Counted from the first letter of the stretch, positions 1-7,387 are shown. The stretch is DNA of 64,000 bases from M3007 sp035299505 (GCA_035299505.1 DATGWL010000159.1:4353-68352); one strand, 5' to 3'. Notes: generated from the sequence alone by a model not told the origin. Numbers and translations are program-made.

Positions 1-426
1 GCGGAAGCCCACTTTGAAGTAAAAATTGACGCTTTTGTAATTCCGCCGGTTCACTCGCAAACGCAGCGTTTTGAGATCCGGATATCGCGCCAGCATCAAC
101 TCAAAAACGATGGTACCCAGGCCGCGTTCGCGGGAATCGAGGTAAAATTTGTTCATGAAATACTCCCCAACCCCTGCCCCTAAAGGGGTTGGGGTTATGG
201 CCAAAAAACCCAGTGCCTGGCCGTTTTCTTCCGGGAGCCAGAGCTCCTGACCTTCTTCGTTCATTTGTCGGCGCAGGGCCGCTTCGGAGTACATCAGCTC
301 CAGCATATAGGCTATCTGGTCATTGCTGATGATCTCCGGGTAGTGCTCCCACCAGATTTTTTCTGCCAGACGGCGAATTTGCGGAATATCGGCTTCAGTG
401 GCCTTGCGCAGGGAAATGAGCGCCAT
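1..426 (-). CDS. GNAT-family N-acetyltransferase (3' end outside window)
   Basis: Reading the minus strand from the ATG at 426 gives an open frame of 142 codons that runs off the window edge, so the C-terminus is missing. The N-terminus (MALISLRKATEADIPQIRRL) is a typical GNAT start (beta1-alpha1), followed by an IWWEHYPEII helix. Later comes the acetyl-CoA-binding region: a FYLDSRERGLGTIVFE stretch resembling motif A, then LRVNRRNYKSVNFYFKVGFR, the classical 'N..A..FY...GF' motif B. Substrate cannot be predicted. An unusual Pro/Gly-rich insert (ITPTPLGAGVGEYF) is encoded by a DNA palindrome at 165-194. The stop of this gene's upstream neighbour (Skp-like) lies 9 bases away, so the two may be co-transcribed. 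Confidence 0.8.
   Translation of the reverse strand, partial: MALISLRKATEADIPQIRRLAEKIWWEHYPEIISNDQIAYMLELMYSEAALRRQMNEEGQELWLPEENGQALGFLAITPTPLGAGVGEYFMNKFYLDSRERGLGTIVFELMLARYPDLKTLRLRVNRRNYKSVNFYFKVGFR
165..194. repeat. palindrome inside the acetyltransferase gene
   Basis: An 11-bp perfect inverted repeat (CCCCAACCCCT at 165-175, its complement at 184-194, 8-base loop). It lies in frame within the GNAT coding sequence and adds a TPTPLGAGVG-like segment between two conserved strands. The C/G-run composition differs from the flanking codons and resembles intergenic repeat DNA. Confidence 0.7.
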
Positions 427-434
427 GTGGATGC

Positions 435-1022
435 TTATTTATCCTTGGCGTTAAGCAGTTCCAGCACCTGTTTGGTGATGTCGAGACTGTCGTTGGCCAT
501 CAGGATTTGTCCGCCGCGGGAATACGACAGGATGTAATCGTAACCGATCTGCGACGACAGGGTTTTGAGCTTGGCTTCTACGTTGGCGTAGAGGTCGTCG
601 AACGCTTTTTTCTGGTCTTCGCTCAGCGACTTGCTGAGGCGCATCTTTTCTTCTTCCAGCTTCTGACCGCGCTGCATGAGCGCTGCTTGCTGTTTCTCCG
701 CTTCAGCCTGGGTCATATTGCCTTCCTGGAATTTTTGCTGCAGGGTGGCCGCATCTTTCATCAAAGCTTCTTCTTTGCCCGCCAGACTTTTTTCAGCATT
801 GGCCAGACGTTGCTCAATAGCCGTTTTTTGTTCTTTCAACCACTCATACTTGGCGTCGAGGGTATCAGCATTCACGTAGGCAATGCGCGCACCGCCAGTC
901 TGGCTAGCTGGTGGCAAAATGGCCTGTGGAGCGCTCCCACCTGATTTCTGCGAATTCAGGTAGTACAAATGACCAACCAGTGCGAAAAGAATGATATTGA
1001 GGATGAGTGGCAGATTTTTCAT
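435..1022 (-). CDS. OmpH/Skp-family periplasmic chaperone
   Basis: A 195-residue protein with one N-terminal hydrophobic segment (residues 4-22, LPLILNIILFALVGHLYYL) acting as anchor or signal. A Skp-type beta-strand (ARIAYVNADTLDAKYEWL) follows, then a long charged coiled coil (about residues 62-150, rich in E/K/Q/A) and a C-terminal strand (YDYILSYSRGGQILMANDSLDITKQVLELLN) typical of the family. Skp proteins trap unfolded outer-membrane proteins in the periplasm as trimers with helical tentacles. It is slightly longer than E. coli Skp. An octamer repeat array begins 4 bases upstream of the start codon. Confidence 0.85.
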   Translation of the reverse strand: MKNLPLILNIILFALVGHLYYLNSQKSGGSAPQAILPPASQTGGARIAYVNADTLDAKYEWLKEQKTAIEQRLANAEKSLAGKEEALMKDAATLQQKFQEGNMTQAEAEKQQAALMQRGQKLEEEKMRLSKSLSEDQKKAFDDLYANVEAKLKTLSSQIGYDYILSYSRGGQILMANDSLDITKQVLELLNAKDK

Positions 1023-1025
1023 ATT

Positions 1026-1073
1026 CGAGTGCCTGAGTATTTGAGTGCTTGAGTGTTCGAGTGTTCGAGTTGG
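1026..1073. repeat. GAGTNNNN octamer array
   Basis: Six consecutive 8-base words beginning GAGT (GAGTGCCT, GAGTATTT, GAGTGCTT, GAGTGTTC twice, GAGTTGGC), directly upstream of the Skp-like gene. The last word runs into TTGGCGTGCGGCTG, which resembles the core of the element at 44235-44404. 1074-1233 holds GC-rich sequence (CCCCGGCTCC... and a GCCTTTGTGCCTTTGCGG stretch) with no gene. Confidence 0.75.
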
Positions 1074-1233
1074 CGTGCGGCTGAACCCCGGCTCCTGACC
1101 CCCGGCCCCTGAGGGAGGGGCTTTGCGACTTAGGCCTTTGTGCCTTTGCGGTTACGCTTCGTGCCTTTTCACCGGCAAAGGTAGAATTATGCCCAACGTA
1201 TTTCCGGAATATTTCCCTAAAACCGTCCGTCCA

Positions 1234-1310
1234 CCGTAGGCCATAAGCCGTCTACCGTCCACCGTAGGCCGTCTACCGTCTACCGTAAGCCGTCCACCGT
1301 AAGCCGTCTA
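1234..1310. repeat. CCGTNNN heptamer array (11 words)
   Basis: Eleven in-phase 7-base words, nearly all of the form CCGT followed by AGG, AAG, CTA or CCA. The last word, CCGTCTA (1304-1310), supplies the TAG stop codon of the TolC-like gene on the minus strand (1308-1310). Confidence 0.85.
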
Positions 1311-2027
1311 CCGTTCCGCATCCGGGTGCTGCACCTGGTCCCAACGGATACCTATGATCTCTTCAAGTCGGAAACGGGCAATATCCATTTCGGTTTGGGC
1401 GCGGATTCGGGCTTCACGGGCCTGATAATAAGCGGCAGAAGTGGTGGTGTATTGCTCCAGGGTGGCTTCGTCGCTCTTATATAGTTGCTGTATGAGGATG
1501 AAGTTGTTGTTCAAATCCAGCTCTACTGTGCTGCGTTCCTTGAAAATTTCGCGGGCAAGTTTGAAATTAGCCCAGGCGCTGAGGGCATCGGCGCGGATTT
1601 CACGCTTGCGCTGGCGGATGCGTTCTTCAGCGATGGTCATTCTGCGTTTCCCAATGTTGTTTTTTTCCGGCTGACTTAAAATATTGTATAAGTTCAGGGT
1701 CAAGCCAAAATTGTATCGCGGAAAAAACACATTGCCGAAGGTATCGGCCCCGCGCAGGTTGGTTTCGTTGAGGTTAAAGGAAGCATTCACATCGCGCATC
1801 CATTCTTTGCGGATGTTTTTGTTGTCGCTTTTAGCATTGAGCAACTCCGCCTCGGCAATCCGACCTTCCGGACTATTGAGCCAGGCCAATTGTACCATGT
1901 ATTCCGCAATATCGCGCGCCTTGGCGTCAACGGGCTGAATAATGGCATCGTAATCGGTCAGTTGCGCATTGAGCTGATGGAAAACCAACAGAAGTACGGC
2001 GGTGCTAATCCATTTGGGTGGTGTCAT
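1308..2027 (-). CDS. short TolC-like outer-membrane protein
   Basis: 239 residues with a signal peptide (WISTAVLLLVFHQLNA, then Q). It contains one half of a TolC-type repeat: helices with AEYMVQLAWLNSPEGRIAEAE, a beta-barrel-like strand region (FFPRYNFGLTLNLYNILSQP), and a second long helical hairpin ending RFRLEEIIGI. Full TolC proteins carry two such halves in about 430-480 residues, so this is either a half-size family member or a truncated gene. The stop codon comes from a heptamer repeat, which makes truncation by repeat invasion possible. It lies 22 bases from the next upstream gene and has no recognisable efflux-pump partners here. Confidence 0.6.
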   Translation of the reverse strand: MTPPKWISTAVLLLVFHQLNAQLTDYDAIIQPVDAKARDIAEYMVQLAWLNSPEGRIAEAELLNAKSDNKNIRKEWMRDVNASFNLNETNLRGADTFGNVFFPRYNFGLTLNLYNILSQPEKNNIGKRRMTIAEERIRQRKREIRADALSAWANFKLAREIFKERSTVELDLNNNFILIQQLYKSDEATLEQYTTTSAAYYQAREARIRAQTEMDIARFRLEEIIGIRWDQVQHPDAER

Positions 2028-2049
2028 AATCGGTTTGGGTGGGTGTTGA

Positions 2050-2514
2050 TTACATCGGACTCAAACAAAGGCAATCAAAGTTGTAGTCTGATGTCAGATA
2101 AATAATTCCAGGCTCGGAATAAGTCTTATTGAAGAATCGGAGCACGGGGGCTCCATTCAATTGCTGAAGTTCCAATCCACTAATGGCCATTAAAGGTATG
2201 CCACAGCTAGATTCTGTATCAAACTGATATGCCCAAAACAAGTTCCCGTTTGCATCCTTTTTGAATAATACCGGAAGATGCTCTCCCCTTCCCTCGATAA
2301 AGCCTATTCGGCCGTTTGGACAATCGGCAAAATGCGCCTTTCGATCCTTTATTTTCGGCAATGCCACTTTTTTTCCCTCACATGGACCTACAGCCATTCC
2401 GCATACACTTCCAAAAACACCTTCGGTAGTAGGAATGAAAAGAAACGTAAACGCTACCAGTGTTGCCACAAACAGCAGGGTAATGATCAGCCACGATTTG
2501 AACCTTGCTTTCAT
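2050..2514 (-). CDS. membrane-anchored protein of unknown function
   Basis: 154 residues. A single N-terminal transmembrane helix (WLIITLLFVATLVAFTFLFI) is followed by a globular part with several cysteines (VCGMAVGPCEG, FADCPNG, SSCGIPL, FDCLCLSPM), which suggests an extracytoplasmic, disulfide-bonded domain. I do not recognise the family. A 31-bp palindrome separates it from hisS upstream. The gene length, start and hydrophobic leader make a real gene likely. Confidence 0.6.
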   Translation of the reverse strand: MKARFKSWLIITLLFVATLVAFTFLFIPTTEGVFGSVCGMAVGPCEGKKVALPKIKDRKAHFADCPNGRIGFIEGRGEHLPVLFKKDANGNLFWAYQFDTESSCGIPLMAISGLELQQLNGAPVLRFFNKTYSEPGIIYLTSDYNFDCLCLSPM

Positions 2515-2547
2515 GGGTTGATATGTTTAATGATCAGTCGGGTTTGC

Positions 2548-2610
2548 GTTGGCGATTTTGGTACTGACGGGGTGACTGGCAGTCACCCCGTCAGTACCAA
2601 AATCGCCAAC
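2548..2610. repeat. perfect 31-bp palindrome, copy 1 of a shared-core family
   Basis: Arms 2548-2578 and 2580-2610 are perfectly complementary around a single central G at 2579. The inner 11 bases (CGGGGTGACTG and its complement) are shared with copies at 4021-4087 and 50640-50684; the outer bases are not. It lies between hisS and the downstream 154-residue gene, so it could act as an hisS terminator. Confidence 0.9.
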
Positions 2611-2645
2611 CCCAGCGGAACCAAACCCTCTTCAGCAAAGAAATT

Positions 2646-3989
2646 CTACTTCAATCGCTCAATAGCCTCCTCCACAACAAGGGTCCACTGCTCCCCACTC
2701 TTCTGATCTTTCACGGTCAATGTCCGGTTATTCATTTCAGCATCACCGAGGATGGCCACAAAGGGAACATTGCGCTTGGCTGCGTACTCAAATTGTTTTT
2801 TCAATTTGCCCGGCTCCGGATAAATTTCGGTGGCAATGCCGGCCTGACGCAAAGCCGTGGCGCATTGAAAAGCATATTCAAAACTGGGCTCATCAAACGA
2901 TGCCAGCAAAATCTTGATGCTTTCAGAAAGATTTTCCGGAAACAGGTTCAAACCTTCCAGCACATCGTACACCCGGTCGGCGCCGAAAGAAACCCCAACG
3001 CCCGACAAGCCCGGTACACCAAACACTCCGGTAAGATCGGCGTAGCGTCCGCCACCGCCAATACTGCCCATCTGGTAGCCTTTGGCCGCCACTTCAAAAA
3101 TACAACCCGTGTAGTACGACAACCCGCGGGCAAGGGTGATATCAAACTGCAACTCGTTTTGCAGCGTTACACCCGACAATAACTGGAATACACGTTCCAG
3201 TTCTTCCAGCCCTTTCAAACCCGTTTCACTGTTGGAAAAAATGGGCTTTAAAGCTTGAATATCAGGCGTTTGCAATATTTTTTCAATTGTAGCAATGGCG
3301 CTGTCCGGAATGCCACGTTCGGATAATTCCTTGCGCACGCCATCAATGCCCACTTTGTCCAGCTTATCCACCGCCACGGTCATGTCCATGAACTGATCCG
3401 GAATGCCGGCTGCTTCGGCAATGCCAAACAACACCTTTCGGTTGTTAATTTTGATCGCTACAGGCAGGTTCAGTTTGGCAAATGCTTCATCGTAAATCTG
3501 CACCAGTTCAGCTTCATACAACAGTGATTCCGAGCCGATGACGTCCACATCGCACTGAAAAAACTCGCGGTAACGCCCCCGCTGGGGCCGGTCGGCGCGC
3601 CAAACGGGTTGAATCTGATAGCGTTTGAATGGGAAAGAAAGCGTGCCCCGGTTCATGACCACATACCGGGCAAAGGGAACAGTGAGGTCGTACCGCAAAC
3701 CGCGTTTGGCGATACTGGAGGTAAGTTTTGTAGAATTTTTGCTCGCCAGTGCCTCAGCATCAGCGCCGGAGAGGAAATCGCCGTTGTTCAGGATTTTGAA
3801 CAACAATTTATCGCCCTCTTCACCGTATTTGCCGGTGAGGGTGCTGAGGTTTTCCATGGCGGGTGTTTCCAATGGCTGGAAGCCAAACTTGACGAACACC
3901 GAACGCAGGGTATCAAAAATGTATTGGCGTTTGCGCACCTGTTCCGGGCCAAAATCGCGCGTACCTTCTGGAATGGAGGGTTTAGACAT
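2646..3989 (-). CDS. hisS: histidyl-tRNA synthetase
   Basis: Class II aminoacyl-tRNA synthetase charging tRNA-His, 447 residues from the chosen start. Visible signatures are the N-terminal PSIPEGTRDFGPEQVRKR, the motif 1 region, motif 2 (VWRADRPQRGRYREFFQCD), the HisA-type motif LARGLSYYTGCIFEV, and motif 3 (GVGVSFGADRVYDVL) after GGGGRYADL. A C-terminal anticodon-binding domain follows (about residues 350-447). An upstream ATG would add 10 residues (MCLCGKVNNS) from repeat-like DNA; the MSKPSIPEG start matches the family. The gene is bracketed by two palindromes with the same core. Confidence 0.96.
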   Translation of the reverse strand: MSKPSIPEGTRDFGPEQVRKRQYIFDTLRSVFVKFGFQPLETPAMENLSTLTGKYGEEGDKLLFKILNNGDFLSGADAEALASKNSTKLTSSIAKRGLRYDLTVPFARYVVMNRGTLSFPFKRYQIQPVWRADRPQRGRYREFFQCDVDVIGSESLLYEAELVQIYDEAFAKLNLPVAIKINNRKVLFGIAEAAGIPDQFMDMTVAVDKLDKVGIDGVRKELSERGIPDSAIATIEKILQTPDIQALKPIFSNSETGLKGLEELERVFQLLSGVTLQNELQFDITLARGLSYYTGCIFEVAAKGYQMGSIGGGGRYADLTGVFGVPGLSGVGVSFGADRVYDVLEGLNLFPENLSESIKILLASFDEPSFEYAFQCATALRQAGIATEIYPEPGKLKKQFEYAAKRNVPFVAILGDAEMNNRTLTVKDQKSGEQWTLVVEEAIERLK

Positions 3990-4020
3990 ACTGTTATTCA
4001 CTTTACCGCAGAGACACAAA

Positions 4021-4087
4021 GGCCCTGATTACTGAGTACTGTCGGGGTGACTGGCAGTCACCCCGACAGTACTCAGTAATCAGGGCC
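4021..4087. repeat. perfect 33-bp palindrome, copy 2 of the shared-core family
   Basis: Arms 4021-4053 and 4055-4087 are perfectly complementary around G4054. The core is the same as at 2548-2610, but bases next to it are changed on both arms together (GTC/GAC instead of GAC/GTC), and the outer arms (GGCCCTGATTACTGA) are unrelated to copy 1. It lies just upstream of hisS. Confidence 0.9.
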
Positions 4088-4140
4088 GCTGCGCATTGAT
4101 ACAGATCCTTACAGGATCAGCTGCGCAAAATTATGGAAAA

Positions 4141-4599
4141 CTACTGAGCCGCTGCAGAAACGCTGGCCAGCGTACCTAAGAATAAACCTTTCATCGCTAA
4201 TGTGCCGATAATAATCAACGCAGCAGCAGTGGTGTAAAGCGCAAGTTTTTTGTGCTTGTGCTCGTGCAAATGTGCCTTTTTAGAAAAAGTGCGGCCCAAT
4301 TGGATCAGGACCACTGCTAAAATCATGGCACTGATGTGCTCCATTTTGAAGTAGCGCACCCATGGGTCGCTGATGGGCATATCGCCGGTTGTGTAAGCGC
4401 TGGTGACGAAATACTGGATCAAGCCCAGCAACAATTGCAGGTGCGCCAGTCCCAGAAGGGCCACAGAAGCTGTGTTGTCGGCTTTTTCAAACGGTTTTTT
4501 ACCCATCCAGCCCGACCAGGAGCGGAAAAGCACATACACCAGTGCAGCCAGAATGAGGTAACGGTTATAGGAGTGTAGAGCGTTGAGAATGGTATGCAT
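4141..4599 (-). CDS. four-helix membrane protein, cytochrome-b-like
   Basis: 152 residues with four predicted transmembrane helices: around YLILAALVYVLF, VALLGLAHLQLLLGLIQYF, MEHISAMILAVVLIQLG and LALYTTAAALIIIGTLAMKG. Histidines in or near the helices (H9, one in AHLQ, one in MEHIS, and a HLHEHKHKK loop) recall small Bacteroidota membrane proteins often labelled cytochrome b. Haem binding is not shown. It is a monocistronic gene between a palindrome and a heptamer element. Confidence 0.6.
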   Translation of the reverse strand: MHTILNALHSYNRYLILAALVYVLFRSWSGWMGKKPFEKADNTASVALLGLAHLQLLLGLIQYFVTSAYTTGDMPISDPWVRYFKMEHISAMILAVVLIQLGRTFSKKAHLHEHKHKKLALYTTAAALIIIGTLAMKGLFLGTLASVSAAAQ

Positions 4600-4653
4600 A
4601 GACAGGAATGGTTAAATTGTTTGGGCGAATGTAGTGGTTTTTTCGAACTACTA

Positions 4654-4886
4654 TGGACGGTTGACGGTGGACGGCCTACGGTAGACGGTGGCGTTGCCCC
4701 TGGTATTTGTTATTTAACCATAAGCCAAAGAATAAATGCCAAGAGCAACGCCACCGTAGGCCGTCTACCGTCCACCGTAGGCCGTCCACCGTCTACCGTA
4801 GACCGTCTACCGTCCACCGTAGGCCGTCTACCGTCTACCGTCCACCGTAGGCCGTCCACCGTCTACCGTAGGCCGTCTACCGTCCA
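4654..4886. repeat. inverted heptamer-array element with hairpin core
   Basis: The left arm is about five words of the GGACGGCCTACGGTA type ending in the core GGTGGCGTTGCCCCTGG. A unique AT-rich loop follows (about 4704-4738). The right core is CAAGAGCAACGCCACCGTA, followed by 19 in-phase CCGTNNN heptamers (4754-4886). The right array extends into the 3' end of the flippase gene, encoding its last 18 codons and its stop. The same core occurs at 27508-27669. Confidence 0.85.
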
Positions 4887-6330
4887 GCAAATAAATCATG
4901 CCCAGGTAGCCGCCGAAGCACAAAACCCTGAGTGCCCAAACAGCGGGAACGGGCAAAAGTTCCGTGAGTACTGAGGTTAGCCCCCAAAGCAGCAGCGCCA
5001 CTGCGGGGTAAAGGGCCATCCGGCCGAGGTTATAGGGCACCGGATAGTGTTTTTTGCCGGTAAACCATGTGGCCCAGCTCATGAAAGCATAACAACAGAG
5101 CGTTACCCAGGCCGCGCCGTAATAACCCCAGGCGGGTATCATAATCAGGTTGAGCAGAATAGTGATGCCTGCCCCGGCAATGGAAATCCAGGCTCCCAGC
5201 CCGGTGCGGTCTTTAAGTCTGTACCACACCGAAAAATTATAGTACACGCCCAGCAACAGGTTGGCGCAAAGCAAAATAGGTACTACGTGCAGGCCGCTGT
5301 GAAACTTGCTGCCAATGAAATGTTTCACTAAATCCAGAAACAATAATATCCCCAACATGCCCACGGCCCCGGCAACAGTAAACCACTTGGTTACCTCGGC
5401 CTGCGTGCGCATGGCGTCCTTGTCCTGTGCATGACGGAAGAAAAAAGGTTCTGCAGCATAGCGGTAAGCCTGCGTAAACAGCGTAATCAAAGCCGCCAGT
5501 TTGTAGTTGGCCCCGAAAATACCCACCTGACCCAGGTTTTCCTCCGGAGTGCCTGGCAGCAGATATTTCAGCATGGACCTGCTGAACATTTCGTCTACAA
5601 TACCGGCCAGACTCACAATAATCAATGGAGCGGCATACACCAGCATCTGGCGCCACATATCCCGGTCAAAACGGGTGTCAATGGCCCTAAACTGCGGCAA
5701 CAGCAGTAGCAGGGTAACAGCGCTGGCTATCAGATTGGACAGGAATATGTAAGCCACACCCAAGCCGGGTTGCCATACCGAATAAACCCATTGCTGCCCA
5801 TGTTCGGCGGCCCAGGGGCAATACACCAGCCAGAACAGGTTCATGCCCAGATTTACTACGATATTGCTTAATCTAATGGCCACAAATCGACGCGGGCGCT
5901 GCTCGAGTCGCAGGCGCGCGAAGGGCAATTCTGCCAGACAATCAAATGCCAGAATGAGCGCGAAGTACCGCACATATTCCGGGTGTTGCGGGTATTGCAG
6001 AAACTCGGCAACAGGCTGGGCAAAAGCCAGCAGTACTGCTGCAATAACCGTCGTGCTGCTCAAAACAGACCACATACCGGTGGAATACGCCCTGTTTCGG
6101 TCCTCCGTTGGAGTGCCAAACCGAAAAAATGCCGATTCCATCCGGTAAGACAGAATCACCATCAGGAATGCAGAAGTGGCATACAGATCCGTTACTGCCC
6201 CGTAATCGCTGGTAGATTTCAGCAATCGGGTGTGCAGCGGCACCAGGATAACCATGTTCAGCAACCTGCCAACGATGCTGCTTAAGCCATACAGCGCGGT
6301 TTCCCCTGCCAGTTTTTTTATCAGCGACAT
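4828..6330 (-). CDS. polysaccharide/lipid-linked sugar flippase (MATE-like, Wzx/MurJ superfamily)
   Basis: 500 residues with about 12-14 transmembrane helices and the MOP-flippase N-terminus (KKLAGETALYGLSSIVGRLLN, then a helix with ILVPLHTRLL). Such proteins export lipid-linked oligosaccharides for cell-surface polysaccharides. The last hydrophobic helix is WALRVLCFGGYLGMIYLL. The tail after it (DGRRPTV DGGRPTV DGRR) is translated entirely from intergenic-type CCGTNNN heptamers: three heptamers make seven codons, so the peptide repeats every 7 residues. The stop TAG is also in a heptamer. The native C-terminus has therefore been replaced or extended by repeat DNA. Confidence 0.85.
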   Translation of the reverse strand: MSLIKKLAGETALYGLSSIVGRLLNMVILVPLHTRLLKSTSDYGAVTDLYATSAFLMVILSYRMESAFFRFGTPTEDRNRAYSTGMWSVLSSTTVIAAVLLAFAQPVAEFLQYPQHPEYVRYFALILAFDCLAELPFARLRLEQRPRRFVAIRLSNIVVNLGMNLFWLVYCPWAAEHGQQWVYSVWQPGLGVAYIFLSNLIASAVTLLLLLPQFRAIDTRFDRDMWRQMLVYAAPLIIVSLAGIVDEMFSRSMLKYLLPGTPEENLGQVGIFGANYKLAALITLFTQAYRYAAEPFFFRHAQDKDAMRTQAEVTKWFTVAGAVGMLGILLFLDLVKHFIGSKFHSGLHVVPILLCANLLLGVYYNFSVWYRLKDRTGLGAWISIAGAGITILLNLIMIPAWGYYGAAWVTLCCYAFMSWATWFTGKKHYPVPYNLGRMALYPAVALLLWGLTSVLTELLPVPAVWALRVLCFGGYLGMIYLLDGRRPTVDGGRPTVDGRR

Positions 6331-6348
6331 GCGGGCAAAGGTAAGGAA

Positions 6349-6441
6349 GGGATTTAAGGGTTTGAAGGGTTTGAAAAGTTTGAAGGGTTTGATGTACCGG
6401 CGGGTTTAGCCGCCGATGTTGGAAGGGTTTCAAAGGTTTGA
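6349..6441. repeat. GGGTTTGAA nonamer array
   Basis: Five consecutive 9-base words (6349-6393: GGGATTTAA, GGGTTTGAA twice, AAGTTTGAA, GGGTTTGAT), a small GGCGGGTTTAGCCGCC palindrome, then two more words (6424-6441). They lie 19 bases upstream of the flippase start and so fall in its presumed 5' region. Confidence 0.75.
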
Positions 6442-6445
6442 GGGT

Positions 6446-6485
6446 AAAAACAAATCCCCTGCGGTTTTGGGACCACAGGGGATTT
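6446..6485 (-). terminator. rho-independent terminator of the NifU-type gene
   Basis: On the minus strand, AAATCCCCTG pairs with CAGGGGATTT around a short loop and is followed by GTTTTT. It lies about 30 bases beyond the NifU-like stop codon. Confidence 0.8.
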
Positions 6486-6515
6486 ATATAGTTCGTTGCA
6501 ATTTCCGGAATGCTC

Positions 6516-7124
6516 TTATTCCATTTCCTGTACCACTTCCTGCACTTCCGGGATCATGCGTTTGAGCATACCTTCGATGCCGGCTTTGAGGGTTACGGAG
6601 GAAGAGGGGCAGCCGCTGCAGGAGCCTTGCATGGTAACGTACACCTTGCCGGCGTCAAATGCCTTGAATTCAATATTGCCACCGTCCATTTCCACGGCCG
6701 GTTTAACATAGGTGTCGATGAGTTCCTTCACTTTGCGGGCGATTTCGCCGCCTTCGCCGGTAAACTGAACGGCATTTTGCTCGGCCAGCACATTATCCAT
6801 GTACTCAGCAAAGCCGTCGCGCACAATGGCCCCGTCTTTTTCCACGAAATCTTTAATGAACTCCTTGAGTTTGAGCATGATTTCTGCCCAATCGTAGTTC
6901 ATTTCCTTGGTAACCGTTACGTAGTTGTTGTTGAAATACACACTTTTCACGTAAGGGAGCTCCATCAGGCTGTTCGCCATAGGGCTCCATTCGGCAGCCA
7001 GTTCTTTGTCTTTAAAATCGGCAATACCGCGGTAAAGCATGCGGTTTGTCACATATTTCAGCGCCTCCGGGTTGGGGGTTTGCTCGGTGTAGAGCATAAC
7101 GGGGCTTTTAGTGATCGTATCCAT
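6516..7124 (-). CDS. NifU/Nfu-type iron-sulfur carrier protein
   Basis: 202 residues in two domains. The N-terminal Nfu_N domain (about residues 10-90, starting LYTEQTPNPEALKYVTNR) is followed by a C-terminal NifU domain (about 125-202) with the CxxC cluster ligands C169-S-G-C172 in GSCSGCPSSSVTLKAGIE. Nfu proteins receive Fe-S clusters from the SUF scaffold and deliver them to apo-enzymes. The domain order is the normal one for Bacteroidota and mitochondria. It appears monocistronic with its own terminator. Confidence 0.92.
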   Translation of the reverse strand: MDTITKSPVMLYTEQTPNPEALKYVTNRMLYRGIADFKDKELAAEWSPMANSLMELPYVKSVYFNNNYVTVTKEMNYDWAEIMLKLKEFIKDFVEKDGAIVRDGFAEYMDNVLAEQNAVQFTGEGGEIARKVKELIDTYVKPAVEMDGGNIEFKAFDAGKVYVTMQGSCSGCPSSSVTLKAGIEGMLKRMIPEVQEVVQEME

Positions 7125-7387
7125 GGAACGAGTAAGTTTGTTGTTTGGAACGGCACAAAATTAGGTCTTTTTCAGGTTCCGTTTCCGTTTTTTACGTTGA
7201 CCAGTTCGTTTTTGATAGAATAATGACCATAGGAAACAAGGAATGACGGGAAAGGTTTCTGTAAAAGTCATTTAGGGGTCATTTAAGAGACATTTTATGG
7301 TCATTTGGGTCATTGGTTGATCTTGGTGTCATCTTGAGTCCCGCGAAAAATCTGACCTGACTACCAACCATGTTTCAATATCTAAAT

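Noticed and set aside
4754..4886. Resemblance of the heptamer arrays to a CRISPR array
   Set aside because: There are no regular 20-40-base repeats with unique spacers and no cas genes; the unit is a 7-base degenerate word.
4594..4974. A 126-residue plus-strand frame rich in TVGRLPSTV repeats
   Set aside because: It is a translation of the CCGTNNN heptamer arrays and overlaps the well-supported flippase and its element; no independent coding signal.
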